Shown: piece by piece, positions 14,818 through 23,983 of the stretch
Layout of the letters: each line of letters starts with the position of its first letter
Position numbering within the stretch: the first letter of the stretch is position 1
Assembly (NCBI RefSeq): GCF_002115825.1
Contig: NZ_JFJZ01000043.1
Span: forward strand, 1-38,898
Direction of reading: 5' to 3'
Length of the DNA stretch: 38,898 nucleotides
Source of the DNA: Thalassospira sp. MCCC 1A01428
Lineage (GTDB): Bacteria; Pseudomonadota; Alphaproteobacteria; Rhodospirillales; Thalassospiraceae
Position numbers and translations under genes: made by a program
The notes under the pieces: model-generated
What the model saw: the letters and a program-made list of their open reading frames with translations, nothing else
Database searches by the model: none
Told to the model about the DNA's origin: nothing

Positions 14818-16784
14818 GACTGAAGCTTTCAAAGCTGCTTGATGACGATGACCTGTGGTCAACCCGTCTTGGTCGTTATAGCGATGCTGAAGAGCATATG
14901 ATGCGTCGTTTGATGTCATCGTCCCCCTTACCTGGATGGCTGAGCACCGGCCGCGATTTAAGGGTGCCTGGCTACGTCTCAACACGCCCAAAATCGCCAA
15001 CAGGTGCCGAGACGTTTTCCTTTTCTCATCGCAATGTAGTGTTAAAGACGGTGCGGCATCCAAAAGCCGGGCGTCTTTATTGTCAGGGATCAGGCAAAGG
15101 AGATATCCGGGTTGATCGATCAGTGGGCTACGCTGGTCGGCGGGGTTGTCAATACGTCATCGGGGGCAGGCTGCCTGCCGGGTTTCGCAAGGTCACCCCT
15201 GTTGCTCTGAGCACAGGTATGCGTGCTGGCGCTGCGGGCGCTTATCAAGGATATATCGAGCGCGACGGGGCAGTCGAAATGGCTGGTAACATTCTTTTGT
15301 CGATTGGATCGTTACATGACAACCCTGCGATCAGGCAACAATTCTGGGATGATGTGGAAGAGCGCGAAGGCCCTGGCGGTCGGGTACAATCCCGTATTAT
15401 CGCAGATCTACCCTATGAAATGGAGGTTGGTCCTGAAGGCCGATTGCAAATTGTTGCCTCCTTTGGGGCGATATTTGATCGCTTGGGACTCCCGTGGCAC
15501 GGCGTCGTGCATGTTCCGGAAAAGCAATCAGACATCAGGAACTATCATTTACATTTTGTCTATCATGCAAGGCCCATTTCTTTCTGGGATAGTTTTGACA
15601 CACCTGTATTTGCCGGACGCAAATCCTCGCAGGTAAAGTCAGTTCACTGGCTAAAAAATTTGCGGGCGACCTACGCCTCAATTGTAAATAAGGTCATGTT
15701 AAAAGCCGGCCTCTCGCGTCGATGGGATTCAAGAACCTATGCGGAGATGGGGATTGAAAAACTCCCGTCAATTCATCTTGGAAGCGCGGCAATGGGCCTC
15801 GAAAGAAGGGGAATTGTCACTACACGAGGGACCTTGGCGGCGAAACGCGAAATCGTTAGTGCGATGGTGCGGGTTCGACAGCGCCGGGTTGATGCCGGTT
15901 TGCAATTGTGGTCGCGTATATCTGCGACCAGAGATACTGTGTTGCCGCGAATGTCGGACACGGATCGTATGCTTGCTGCAAAAGGTGAATTGGCGGGGTC
16001 AATCGCAGATTTTGCACAGATGTGGTGGCGACATCAGGATGTACTTGAAAGAAAAAATCTGGTTGAGCAAAGATCCGTTACCTGGTTGTCACGTGTTGAG
16101 GCAACACGAACAGTCAGGGATTTTGAACAATCTGCGTTTTTTATTGCTTCGCGCCTGGCTCGGGTTTCACGTCTTTTGAAAAGACAGATCTCACGTGAAG
16201 AGCACCGATTGCGTGTGAAATTGCAATTGCTTGAGCGTGCGATTACTGCCGGTCGTACAACGCTTGAATATGAACGCAGACGGGCAAATTACATGAGAGC
16301 GAAAGGCCGTTTACAGATAGCACGCCTTGCAAATGAAAAAAACCGGCCTGCTGAACGAGCGCAAAAAAAGCAGCTGGCTGATTTTCGCTCATCTGTTCAA
16401 CAGGCGACAATCCGTGTTCGGCAGGAGGAAAAACGGTTGCTCGACCGTCTTGATGAAAATATTGCGATTAGCGATCCTGTTAGGGTCATTTCGCAATATC
16501 GGCAGTTCGGAATGAAATCGGTCCCCATCGAGTTACAAGAGTTGTTCTTCCCTTATGAAATCAGCGTGATTGGCCTTAAAAAAGCGGAGCGTCTTTTAAA
16601 GCAGTTCGAAAAAAAATCCGAGCCGTCTCAGAAGAAAAGCGATGAGAAAAAGCTGAACCTGAACATCGCAGAACAGAAATTTGAAGATAGCGCAATGGCC
16701 CTGAAAGATGACTGGCGCCGGTTTCTTGCTGACACAGGCATTGATGTTCGCAAAAATCCAGAGGGTATAAAGCGCAAAACTTAG
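14814..16784 (+). CDS. mobA: MobA/MobL-family relaxase (MOBQ)
   Basis: This 656-aa protein should nick oriT and pilot the transferred strand. The core matches MobA/MobL relaxases: RIIADLPYEMEVGPEGRLQI, then HGVVHVP (H229, H233) and DIRNYHLHFVYHARP (D240-R242-N243, H245, H247, H251), the metal-binding histidine cluster. The N-terminal ~120 residues differ from the usual short start with the catalytic tyrosine, so I do not assign it; Y54 and Y105 are candidates. Residues ~400-600 are a charged helical region rich in K/R. The start is a TTG overlapping the upstream stop; an ATG at 14898 is an alternative. The stop lies one base from that of the convergent neighbour. An oriT-like site at 12327-12359 fits this relaxase class. 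Confidence 0.8.
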   Translation: MRLKLSKLLDDDDLWSTRLGRYSDAEEHMMRRLMSSSPLPGWLSTGRDLRVPGYVSTRPKSPTGAETFSFSHRNVVLKTVRHPKAGRLYCQGSGKGDIRVDRSVGYAGRRGCQYVIGGRLPAGFRKVTPVALSTGMRAGAAGAYQGYIERDGAVEMAGNILLSIGSLHDNPAIRQQFWDDVEEREGPGGRVQSRIIADLPYEMEVGPEGRLQIVASFGAIFDRLGLPWHGVVHVPEKQSDIRNYHLHFVYHARPISFWDSFDTPVFAGRKSSQVKSVHWLKNLRATYASIVNKVMLKAGLSRRWDSRTYAEMGIEKLPSIHLGSAAMGLERRGIVTTRGTLAAKREIVSAMVRVRQRRVDAGLQLWSRISATRDTVLPRMSDTDRMLAAKGELAGSIADFAQMWWRHQDVLERKNLVEQRSVTWLSRVEATRTVRDFEQSAFFIASRLARVSRLLKRQISREEHRLRVKLQLLERAITAGRTTLEYERRRANYMRAKGRLQIARLANEKNRPAERAQKKQLADFRSSVQQATIRVRQEEKRLLDRLDENIAISDPVRVISQYRQFGMKSVPIELQELFFPYEISVIGLKKAERLLKQFEKKSEPSQKKSDEKKLNLNIAEQKFEDSAMALKDDWRRFLADTGIDVRKNPEGIKRKT

Positions 16785-16785
16785 C

Positions 16786-17145
16786 TCAGGCAGTTTTTAT
16801 CTTCTGCGCGACGGCCCAAATCGGATTATGGTGATCTTCCACACCAATGACCAAGGTAGATAGAATAATCTGTCGCTTTGATATTCCAAGTGACTTGCTG
16901 TGAGCAGCAAGTGTGTCACACGTGGCTGGAGAGAGCCAGAGCCTGATGCTTTTATGTTCTTCTTTCATGGCTGCGCGCCCGAAGTTAAACCAGTCCGGTA
17001 AACGTGGTGCGACCCTCAGAGCCTGAACAAAAACAGCATCTACACGCTCTTTCTGTGTGGCCTGAAGCGTGAGCCGCAAGCGTTCAGGTACTTTGACGAT
17101 TACTGGCCTTAATTTTGGTCGTAGAGCTGGCGATATACGGGCCAT
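16786..17145 (-). CDS. Hypothetical protein, possible DNA-binding accessory factor
   Basis: A 119-aa basic protein with GGAAT before ATG 17145. The segment KSIRLWLSPATCDTLAAHSKSLGISKRQIIL near the C-terminus has a strand-helix-helix pattern like ribbon-helix-helix proteins, but I cannot confirm the fold. It overlaps the upstream gene by 37 bases and is convergent with the relaxase gene. A MobC-like or regulatory role near the relaxase is inference. Confidence 0.5.
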   Translation of the reverse strand: MARISPALRPKLRPVIVKVPERLRLTLQATQKERVDAVFVQALRVAPRLPDWFNFGRAAMKEEHKSIRLWLSPATCDTLAAHSKSLGISKRQIILSTLVIGVEDHHNPIWAVAQKIKTA

Positions 17146-17675
17146 TCGTAGATTCCATTTGTTACTTCTTGTGATGACAGCATATCGTAGGCCAAATTCA
17201 TTGCGGCCGCAACGAGAGCGTATTTAGGAATCGATATAGCTTTGTGCTGATTAATTTTCCGTTGGTTAGGGGCGTACTGCGCAATAAAATCAGCGCATAT
17301 TTCGGTGTCCTTTTTTGCGTTTTCCGGAACCATCACGCCGTGCTCGAGCGCGAGTTTTTGTGCATAAACGATTTGTTTTTCAGATGCTGGCACACGTACG
17401 TTTTCAAGCCAATCATGATCAGATTTCAACAGCTTAATCATCAATGTGACTTGAGGGTCAACATCCAGACGAGCGAGCTCGATGTTGTTCTGCTTAATCC
17501 AGACGATACTGCGATTTAGCAGATAGCCAAACATCACAGCGATGGATGGGACCGGATACTTTGCCGGCTGCGCCTGCGCCTTCAATGCTTCGTACATGCG
17601 ACCTACTTTCAGGTGGGTCTCGTTATCAAGACGAAAGCTTGTTTGAATGATTGGAAATTCTTCTTTTGATTTCAC
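17109..17675 (-). CDS. Hypothetical protein with topoisomerase/TraC-type C-terminal motif
   Basis: A 188-aa soluble protein from GTG 17675 (AGAGATAAAA in front). A TTG at 17720 would add 15 residues but leave only 24 bases to virB2. The first half (TSFRLDNETHLKVGRMYEAL, AVMFGYLLNRSIVWI) resembles a dimeric DNA-binding helix bundle. The second half has VPASEKQIVYAQKLALEHGV...P...KDTEICADFIAQY. That matches the short SxKQ..YA..LA...G..lP....c..F motif found at the ends of plasmid topoisomerases and primases (DUF3072-like). A role in DNA handling or control of the divergent virB operon is likely but not proven. Confidence 0.55.
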   Translation of the reverse strand: MKSKEEFPIIQTSFRLDNETHLKVGRMYEALKAQAQPAKYPVPSIAVMFGYLLNRSIVWIKQNNIELARLDVDPQVTLMIKLLKSDHDWLENVRVPASEKQIVYAQKLALEHGVMVPENAKKDTEICADFIAQYAPNQRKINQHKAISIPKYALVAAAMNLAYDMLSSQEVTNGIYEWPVYRQLYDQN

Positions 17676-17744
17676 TTTTATCTCTAACTCGTTTATCGTA
17701 AAACAGTCATTGAAAGACAACTAGTCAATACGGGAACACTAATC

Positions 17745-18086
17745 ATGATGCGCGATTTTATAGCACCAATCAAGGTTGCTGGCCGTTTCGCATGGCTCAA
17801 GCAATGGGCTATTTCACTGGTGGCCTGGGCTTTTGTTCAGAGCCAGGCTGCGGCACAGGAAACATCAGACGTTTTTGGTGACATGGGAAACATGATCACC
17901 AGAGCAGACACTGGCATTCGGGGGAATGTCATTATACCGATCATTACCGTCTCTGTGTTGGTCCTTGCCGGAGCGTATTTTGTTGGGCAATCCCAATGGG
18001 CAAAGGGTTTCCAAAAACAAATTGTTATCGGCGGCTTGTTCGTTGCGCTTGGTGGTGGGTTCATTACCTATCTGACCACGAAGTGA
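17745..18086 (+). CDS. virB2: VirB2-like pilin
   Basis: The 113-aa product begins with a long VirB2-style signal sequence cut near AAAQ (residues 35-41). The mature part is about 70 residues with two hydrophobic helices (VIIPIITVSVLVLAGAYFVG and IVIGGLFVALGGGFITYLTT) flanking a short basic, polar loop (QSQWAKGFQKQ). That is the usual VirB2/TrbC layout. It opens the virB operon, right after the divergent gene at 17109-17675, so the promoter must lie in the short space between them. It would form the conjugative pilus shaft. Confidence 0.85.
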   Translation: MMRDFIAPIKVAGRFAWLKQWAISLVAWAFVQSQAAAQETSDVFGDMGNMITRADTGIRGNVIIPIITVSVLVLAGAYFVGQSQWAKGFQKQIVIGGLFVALGGGFITYLTTK

Positions 18087-18099
18087 TGGGGGCAATGCG

Positions 18100-18429
18100 A
18101 TGCAGGAAGGTGCCCTGGTACTGCTGACGATTCTGTACCCGCCAAAACAATTGTTGATCCCGAGAAGACTGTTGCAGTTCGTTCTGGGATCACTGTTCAT
18201 CTCGACCCTCCTGTTCGGAATTCTCGGGTGGTTATATAACGTCATGACCCCGCTTTATGTAGGTATGGGGGTGCATGCGCTTACCTGGCTCGCTTTAGTC
18301 CCTTTCTCATTCATTGACCCCTACCTGTTTCATACGCTTCGCCGGAAGTTATTTCGGCGAAGCACGAAGGGCAGAATTATCCCCTATTGTCTTTCTGCGA
18401 CCAGGGACCTCGAGTTCTATGGACATTAA
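18100..18429 (+). CDS. virB3: VirB3-like protein
   Basis: A 109-aa inner-membrane protein with two hydrophobic stretches near residues 25-43 and 56-76 and basic ends, located between pilin and VirB4 ATPase as VirB3/TrbD always is. It has LLIPRRLLQFVLGS before the first segment and SFIDPYLFHTLRRK after the second. Its stop overlaps the virB4 start region by 11 bases. Confidence 0.8.
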   Translation: MQEGALVLLTILYPPKQLLIPRRLLQFVLGSLFISTLLFGILGWLYNVMTPLYVGMGVHALTWLALVPFSFIDPYLFHTLRRKLFRRSTKGRIIPYCLSATRDLEFYGH

Positions 18430-21013
18430 TGAACAGCTCATTGCGGCCCCTGATCCGATGTTTTTTCTATATCGCTTAGGTCTCTTGGCGGTTTGTTGCA
18501 TCGCTGTGTTGTTGCTTTTTATGCCGGCAGTCCGCGCCTTTTTTTTCCCCGTTATCAAAAGAAACAAGCTGAGCGATCACATTGCGTATCGCAAAATAGG
18601 GAATGACGGTCGAACCGTTATTTGCGAAGACGGGACCCTCTTTCAAGTGGTGCGAGTACGTGGCCTTGATAGTGATTCTCTGCCATCAGATGCACAAGCG
18701 GATTTGTTTCTTAAACGCAAAGCCTGGCTCAGCAACCTGAGCACGTTTTCTGGCTCGCCTTTTGAAGGGCGTATTATTTGCATTGATACGCGGCGCCTGG
18801 TCGATTTGGCGAGAAATTCCCAAAATGCAATATCTGCCTGGATGGATCTTGTGTTTGGGCAATACATGAAGAGGTTCTCACGATCATACCGTAATACCCA
18901 TTACGTGCTTGTTGCGGTTCCAGGAACCGCAAAACTTGCGCAAGATCAGCTCGACAGTGCTGTTACAACGATGGTGCGGCAATTAGGAAATGTCGAGCAA
19001 GGTGGCTATTCCTACGGTGCTGAACCTTTAGAGTTAGCGAGGCGCAAATCGAGCAATAGTCAGCTTTTGACATTTCTCGCACAAATGCTCAATCCAGGAC
19101 ATACAACGGTCGTTCGTTCTGATGCACTTGGGGATAACGACGTTGCCAGTTTGCTTTGCCAAAGCAAGGTTTCGTTCCGCAGCGCCGATTTTGGTATCAA
19201 GCCCAGTGACGGATTAGCCCTCTTTAGCTATCGGGCGAGAAAAACGTGGATGGGCGCTGTCATGTTGCGCACCAGTGGGATGCGCTGGAGTGAAACGCTA
19301 AGCAAAAGGCTGTTGAGTCTTGATCATAAGCTTGTCCTCGCCCAGTGGATTACCCCGTGGGACCGACGGAAGTCCCGTGCCTATGTCCAGGAGGCGATGA
19401 AAACCGGTGGTCAGGAGGGTGTCACCGGGGCAACCGCGAATGAGCTGATCGCAGCAGAAGAACTCATCGATATTCAATCATCCGAGGCAGGAGAACTATT
19501 TTTCGAATATGAAATTACGGTTTTTGTTCATGGTGAAACCCGTGCAGAGGTACTCAAAGGCATTTCTGCTGTTGTAACCGTTTTTGAAGATGAACGGTGT
19601 ACTGCCGTGCAGGTGACAGATGAACTTGATGAACGCTGGTTTTCCTTGTTCCCGCCTTATCAGGCGAGAACACGACCGCTCACCCCCTGCACGAGCAACA
19701 TTGCAAATTTTGTGTGTTTTCCGAGCCCTCAGCAGGGATTTGATAAATGCGACTGGGGGCAACGCGCCGTCCAATATTTCCACACAGCGTCAAAATCGGC
19801 CTATGGATTTATTTTTCATGCGCTGGATCATTCAAAGGCGGCCGGGCATACGGCTATTTTCGGCCAGACCGGCGGCGGAAAAACAGTGCTTCAAAATATA
19901 CTTGCAGCATCAACGCTGGGATACCCTGATGCCCGGGTGTTCATTTTGGATCGCTACGATAGCTCATATGTATTTACCAAGGCATGTGGCGGTAAATACA
20001 TCTACATCGATACGAGTCACGAAGTGCCTGCCTCGGAAATCGCGCGCCTTAACCCGTTCTCTCTTGATTTACGCGCCGATGGTAGTGGAGATACACTGTT
20101 TGTTCAGCAATGGCTTGCGCAGCACACATTGTGCCTGGATGACGCAGAAAGCCTCGAGCACATAAGTCGTATTCTGCGTGGCATGTCCCGACTTGATCCC
20201 AGCAAACGAAATATGATCGAGTTTGAAAAGGAATGCCCTGAGGGATCCTTTCTTAAAACTGCAGTCAAGAGCTGGATACCGGGTGGTGAATTTGGCCACA
20301 TCCTTTCTACCCGGAAAGATTCGCTCTCATTTTCCGATGATTGCCGTTTGTTTACCTTCGATTTCGAGACAATTCTCGCCAATCCTCGCCTCAGCCAGTC
20401 AATCCTTCCCTACATCGCTTACCGTATTGAAATCCAGGTGAAACGCCTGGGTTGCCCGTGGCTCCTGATTGTTGATGAAACCAAAGCTTTATTATCGGGC
20501 AACTCTGTTTTTGCTGAATGGTACGGAAAACTGCACGACGAAGCACGTCGCTTGCGCGGGGTCATTTTCAGTTCGTTTCAACGCATTGATCAGGCTGCAA
20601 AACTGAATGCGTTGAGCCTGATGAAAGAAGCCTGCACCAACCTGCTTTTTTTGCCAAATGAAAGTGCCGATGCTCACGACTATATGACAGTCCTCGGTGT
20701 TGGGGACCAGTCTTTCAGCGCCATAAAAAGACAAAGCCCTCTTACAGAAGACCTCGAATATTTCGCAGTCTTGCAGAGAAAAAATCAGGGTTCAGTCATT
20801 CTGACGACCGATTTGTCCGACTTAAACGACAGTGAACATGGTCCCTTGATGCAGCTGTTTGAATCGGGCCCCGAAGCCGCGAACGAGTTTCGGAGATTTG
20901 AGCTTCAGTATGGTGCTGGTCCCGCCGCGGTTGGTCCTTACCTCGAAGCACGCAAAGAAAAACACCGCCGGGAGAGTGGCGCCGGCAATCATCTTGAGGA
21001 GGCAGCAGAATGA
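18419..21013 (+). CDS. virB4: VirB4-family T4SS ATPase
   Basis: The 864-aa protein powers pilus assembly and substrate transfer. ATG 18419 (MDINEQL) lies inside the end of virB3 and is preferred to the upstream frame opening at 18314, which gives no plausible start. A hydrophobic segment (about 13-44, LYRLGLLAVCCIAVLLLFMP) sits before the CagE/TrbE-VirB4 domain. The nucleotide-binding core has Walker A GQTGGGKT (482-489) and Walker B LLIVDE (D686-E687). The N-terminal membrane segment is less common in VirB4 and resembles a VirB3-VirB4 interface. The gene overlaps virB5 by four bases. Confidence 0.9.
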   Translation: MDINEQLIAAPDPMFFLYRLGLLAVCCIAVLLLFMPAVRAFFFPVIKRNKLSDHIAYRKIGNDGRTVICEDGTLFQVVRVRGLDSDSLPSDAQADLFLKRKAWLSNLSTFSGSPFEGRIICIDTRRLVDLARNSQNAISAWMDLVFGQYMKRFSRSYRNTHYVLVAVPGTAKLAQDQLDSAVTTMVRQLGNVEQGGYSYGAEPLELARRKSSNSQLLTFLAQMLNPGHTTVVRSDALGDNDVASLLCQSKVSFRSADFGIKPSDGLALFSYRARKTWMGAVMLRTSGMRWSETLSKRLLSLDHKLVLAQWITPWDRRKSRAYVQEAMKTGGQEGVTGATANELIAAEELIDIQSSEAGELFFEYEITVFVHGETRAEVLKGISAVVTVFEDERCTAVQVTDELDERWFSLFPPYQARTRPLTPCTSNIANFVCFPSPQQGFDKCDWGQRAVQYFHTASKSAYGFIFHALDHSKAAGHTAIFGQTGGGKTVLQNILAASTLGYPDARVFILDRYDSSYVFTKACGGKYIYIDTSHEVPASEIARLNPFSLDLRADGSGDTLFVQQWLAQHTLCLDDAESLEHISRILRGMSRLDPSKRNMIEFEKECPEGSFLKTAVKSWIPGGEFGHILSTRKDSLSFSDDCRLFTFDFETILANPRLSQSILPYIAYRIEIQVKRLGCPWLLIVDETKALLSGNSVFAEWYGKLHDEARRLRGVIFSSFQRIDQAAKLNALSLMKEACTNLLFLPNESADAHDYMTVLGVGDQSFSAIKRQSPLTEDLEYFAVLQRKNQGSVILTTDLSDLNDSEHGPLMQLFESGPEAANEFRRFELQYGAGPAAVGPYLEARKEKHRRESGAGNHLEEAAE

Positions 21014-21897
21014 AATTGTTCCAAAGAAAAGAAGTTCGAACGGGCGCGGCAAAAGCGTACCGGGTGCATGTTGTTAATCACGGTTCAAACGGGCTGCGAG
21101 CCGGGTTACTCGGGTCGGTGATTGGAACCGTCCTTACCCTGGCGACGGTCACCTGGCTCGTGCCACAGGCAGCCGCAAACATGGCTGTTTTTGATGCAAC
21201 AAACTTTGCCAAAAATGCCGCCCAGGAAGCTTTGGGCAAAGAAAATATCGCAGTCTTGACCTCGCTTATGGATACTGTAGGCGAAGTTGCACCTTCTATT
21301 GCAGGGACGCTCCTTGCAGATGGTGATGGCGGAGCGCTTGGCGGTCTCGTAGACGGCATGCAAGGTTGGGAAGCCCTGTCAGGAATGACGGAATATGCCG
21401 AGCCTTACGTTAAACAGGTTCTCGGGGATGATTTTGCAGGCAAAGTTATATCGGCCGACGATGCGACAAAACTCTTCAAGGGCGTTTTTAGCGGAGCTAC
21501 CGGGCAAGGTCCGGCTCCAAGCCGCATGATGCTGGAAAACGCGACGGCAAATATCGTCAAGCGCGCATGGACGATGCAAGGGCAGAATCAAAAACGTGCG
21601 GAAACACTTTCAAAGCTCTTGAGCTTCGCCAAGGTAGCTGCTGCATCCGTAAGTGGTGGTGGATCCCTGCGATCGCAGGAAGCTGTGAATGCAGCGGTTG
21701 CAGTGAACCAGACTCAGGCAATTATGGAATTACATACCACAATGTTGCAGTTGTCAGAGTTCATGGCCATGCAGCAAGCGCAGGAAATGACCCAAGCACG
21801 TCAGCCCGGTGCCGTGACGGGAACCCCCTGGATTGGGGGGCAGCAGGCGGGGCAGGAAACCGGTGGGTCCGATGATCCAAACGTATTTGGGAATTAA
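21010..21897 (+). CDS. virB5: VirB5/TrbJ-like minor pilin component
   Basis: A 295-aa protein with one N-terminal hydrophobic segment (GLRAGLLGSVIGTVLTLATV) and cleavage after PQAAAN, then a helical body. AVFDATNFAKNAAQEAL right after cleavage is the TrbJ/VirB5 signature, and NQTQAIMELHTTMLQLSEFMA is the usual long C-terminal helix. The end is Q/G-rich. The start ATG overlaps the virB4 stop (ATGA). VirB5 caps the pilus and often helps adhesion. Confidence 0.7.
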   Translation: MKLFQRKEVRTGAAKAYRVHVVNHGSNGLRAGLLGSVIGTVLTLATVTWLVPQAAANMAVFDATNFAKNAAQEALGKENIAVLTSLMDTVGEVAPSIAGTLLADGDGGALGGLVDGMQGWEALSGMTEYAEPYVKQVLGDDFAGKVISADDATKLFKGVFSGATGQGPAPSRMMLENATANIVKRAWTMQGQNQKRAETLSKLLSFAKVAAASVSGGGSLRSQEAVNAAVAVNQTQAIMELHTTMLQLSEFMAMQQAQEMTQARQPGAVTGTPWIGGQQAGQETGGSDDPNVFGN

Positions 21898-21901
21898 GAA
21901 G

Positions 21902-22105
21902 ATGAAATTGAGATTGATGGTGGCGCTTGCGCTCCTCGTTGTTTCTGGCTGTACAAACACGCGCGATGACATGGAAGTTATCGGAACCGGCCGTGGCATT
22001 GACGATTACAAGGTTTCACCTTGTGCATGTCGATCACTCGAAAACGTTCCGCCAACCGATAAGGACATACAGGCGATCAAGCGTTGGCGCGTTCCGAATG
22101 CGTAA
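21902..22105 (+). CDS. virB7: VirB7-like small lipoprotein
   Basis: A 67-aa lipoprotein: MKLRLMVALALLVVSGC gives a clear lipobox (VVSGC). The mature part is acidic and short, with two further cysteines (CACRS). The position between virB5 and virB8 and its size fit VirB7, which stabilises VirB9 in the outer-membrane core complex. It overlaps the virB8 start by eight bases. Confidence 0.7.
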   Translation: MKLRLMVALALLVVSGCTNTRDDMEVIGTGRGIDDYKVSPCACRSLENVPPTDKDIQAIKRWRVPNA

Positions 22106-22964
22106 TTTTTTTGTTTCTCGACGCGATCGTATTATCCAGGAAGTGTCTCTCGGCAATGAAGCTCATGAGGATGAGGTCGGAGATTTCCCAACAAAGAAGC
22201 GTAATGGCAACGACGTACATGCACGCCAGTTGGGTTACAAGATCTCGGTCATTCTCAATGTAATTCTTGTTTTTGCGGTTTATGGGCAAGTGAATTTACT
22301 TCAGATGCTGATGCCATTGAAACGGGATGTTCCTTGGGTTGTTCAAATTGGCGATATCAACAACACAACGGTACGCACCCGCATTTTGAAGCCCGGATCT
22401 GACGGTGAACGTATTCTCAGTGAGTGGGAAGCAGCACGGTATGTCACATACAGATATGAGGTCGTCCCTGTGGCGAGCGAGATGTCACGTCGTTGGGCTG
22501 ACAAATGTGTTCAGACGAATGATCGTGGTTATGTTGATGATATGTGCGGTTACATAGCGCTTCGGTCTAGTGAACAGGTTTATGCGCAGTTTCTAGCCGA
22601 AAACAGCGATATCAATTCCTTGATCAAAAAAAGCATCAGCCGGGTTGTATCGTTTGATTCCGAAGGGATTTTTAAAGGCTACCGAACCACATCCGAGGGC
22701 AGCGAGATACAGTGGGAGTTTCGCATCACGGTTGCTGAATATGGCCAACCGGTCGGGCGTGCGACTTTCGACTGTAGTGATGAAAAATACCAGGGTCAGG
22801 AAAATGGCAAAGGCTGTTTCCTGATCAATAAAACAAAATTGATCATTCAGATGTGGACACGTTTCGATCATTTGACCGGTTCCTATCAAAATCGGTTTCT
22901 GAACCAGCAAGGGTTCATGGTCACAGATTTCGTTCCGACCCCGGTCATAGGCAATAAGGTTTGA
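22098..22964 (+). CDS. virB8: VirB8-like inner-membrane protein
   Basis: A 288-aa bitopic protein from ATG 22098, inside the end of the virB7-like gene. A cytoplasmic basic N-terminus of ~45 residues, one membrane helix (ISVILNVILVFAVYGQVNLL) and a periplasmic VirB8 domain follow (YVTYRYEVVP, a conserved-type strand-loop with ISRVVSFDSEGIFKG, then WEFRITVAEYGQP). The family nucleates the core complex. Four cysteines (C109, C119, C215, C229 approximately) are more than usual for VirB8 and may form disulfides. Confidence 0.8.
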   Translation: MRNFFVSRRDRIIQEVSLGNEAHEDEVGDFPTKKRNGNDVHARQLGYKISVILNVILVFAVYGQVNLLQMLMPLKRDVPWVVQIGDINNTTVRTRILKPGSDGERILSEWEAARYVTYRYEVVPVASEMSRRWADKCVQTNDRGYVDDMCGYIALRSSEQVYAQFLAENSDINSLIKKSISRVVSFDSEGIFKGYRTTSEGSEIQWEFRITVAEYGQPVGRATFDCSDEKYQGQENGKGCFLINKTKLIIQMWTRFDHLTGSYQNRFLNQQGFMVTDFVPTPVIGNKV

Positions 22965-22966
22965 CG

Positions 22967-23983
22967 ATGAAAAAAGGACACATAATCGGTCTTGCGATGA
23001 TCTTTTTGCCGTTCTCGGGTCATGCCCAAGGTTTGATCGATGACGTCGCAGGTGGCGGGGTCCAAACGATGCAAGGGCAAACCGGCGGGGATGAGGACCT
23101 TGACTGCTATGAATGCGATTTGCGGTCGAAGCAGGAAGTGCTTTATGATGATAAAGTCAGCAAAGAGAAGGACCAGGTGGGTAAAGGCATAAAAGAGATC
23201 ATTTATGATCCCTATAATGCACCATTCATCAATGTCCGCAATTTGGCCGGGACCACTATATTTTTGCCGATCGATGAATCGATCGAAGAAATTTACATAG
23301 GCGACCCGACCGTGTTTCAAGCTGATTATCCAAAAGATCAGTCTGGACAAATCACGCGCAAGAACGTGATTAAGGTATCTGTTAATAAAGGCCGAACCGG
23401 GGCCGACACGCCTTTGACGCTTCTTGGAAAACGCGGCAAGCGGCAATATAAATTCATCCTGTCAAGCTTCTCACACGATACCGACACAGTACCTGATTTT
23501 TGGGTGGATGTCGTTGATCCCCCCAGCAGTACGGTTAGTGCAGCTTATGTTGAGGGGGTAACGACATCAAAATCACCGGCATCTCCGTCAGAGCCAAGCA
23601 AAGCCGGCCGGGCGGATAAAAAAAATAACAAGCCGGACTGGATCAGAGCCATCACATTTGATCCGACAGAAGTTCGCACCGATGATTATGAGATTGCTCT
23701 TGATAATGAAGATTCGCGTGAGATCGCGCCAGACTCAGTCTGGCATGACAATATTTTCACCTATCTGAAATACAACGAAGACAGATCGGATATCATGCAG
23801 CGACCTGCAATTTTGCAGGTCATTGACGACTACAATAGTCCTGTAACAACAGAGGCAGTTGGCGAAAAATCAAACATCATCGCAGTGCGATCTGTCGGTA
23901 GAAATCTGTTTCTTGGAAACGGCGACAAGAAAGTAGTCTGCATCCTTTGGAAGGGTGCGAATACCCGTCGGTCGGAACAATAA
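22967..23983 (+). CDS. virB9: VirB9/TrbG-like core-complex protein
   Basis: A 338-aa periplasmic protein with a signal peptide (cleavage after GHAQ). The C-terminal ~100 residues carry the VirB9/CagX domain: WHDNIFTYLKYNEDRSDIMQ, PAILQVIDDYN, NIIAVRSVGRNLFLGNG. The N-terminal VirB9 half is present at about 80-180. The part in between is a serine/proline/lysine linker (SKSPASPSEPSKAGRADKKN). ATG 22967 is chosen; a TTG six bases earlier is possible. Together with VirB7 and VirB10 it builds the outer-membrane pore. One-base overlap with virB10. Confidence 0.85.
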   Translation: MKKGHIIGLAMIFLPFSGHAQGLIDDVAGGGVQTMQGQTGGDEDLDCYECDLRSKQEVLYDDKVSKEKDQVGKGIKEIIYDPYNAPFINVRNLAGTTIFLPIDESIEEIYIGDPTVFQADYPKDQSGQITRKNVIKVSVNKGRTGADTPLTLLGKRGKRQYKFILSSFSHDTDTVPDFWVDVVDPPSSTVSAAYVEGVTTSKSPASPSEPSKAGRADKKNNKPDWIRAITFDPTEVRTDDYEIALDNEDSREIAPDSVWHDNIFTYLKYNEDRSDIMQRPAILQVIDDYNSPVTTEAVGEKSNIIAVRSVGRNLFLGNGDKKVVCILWKGANTRRSEQ

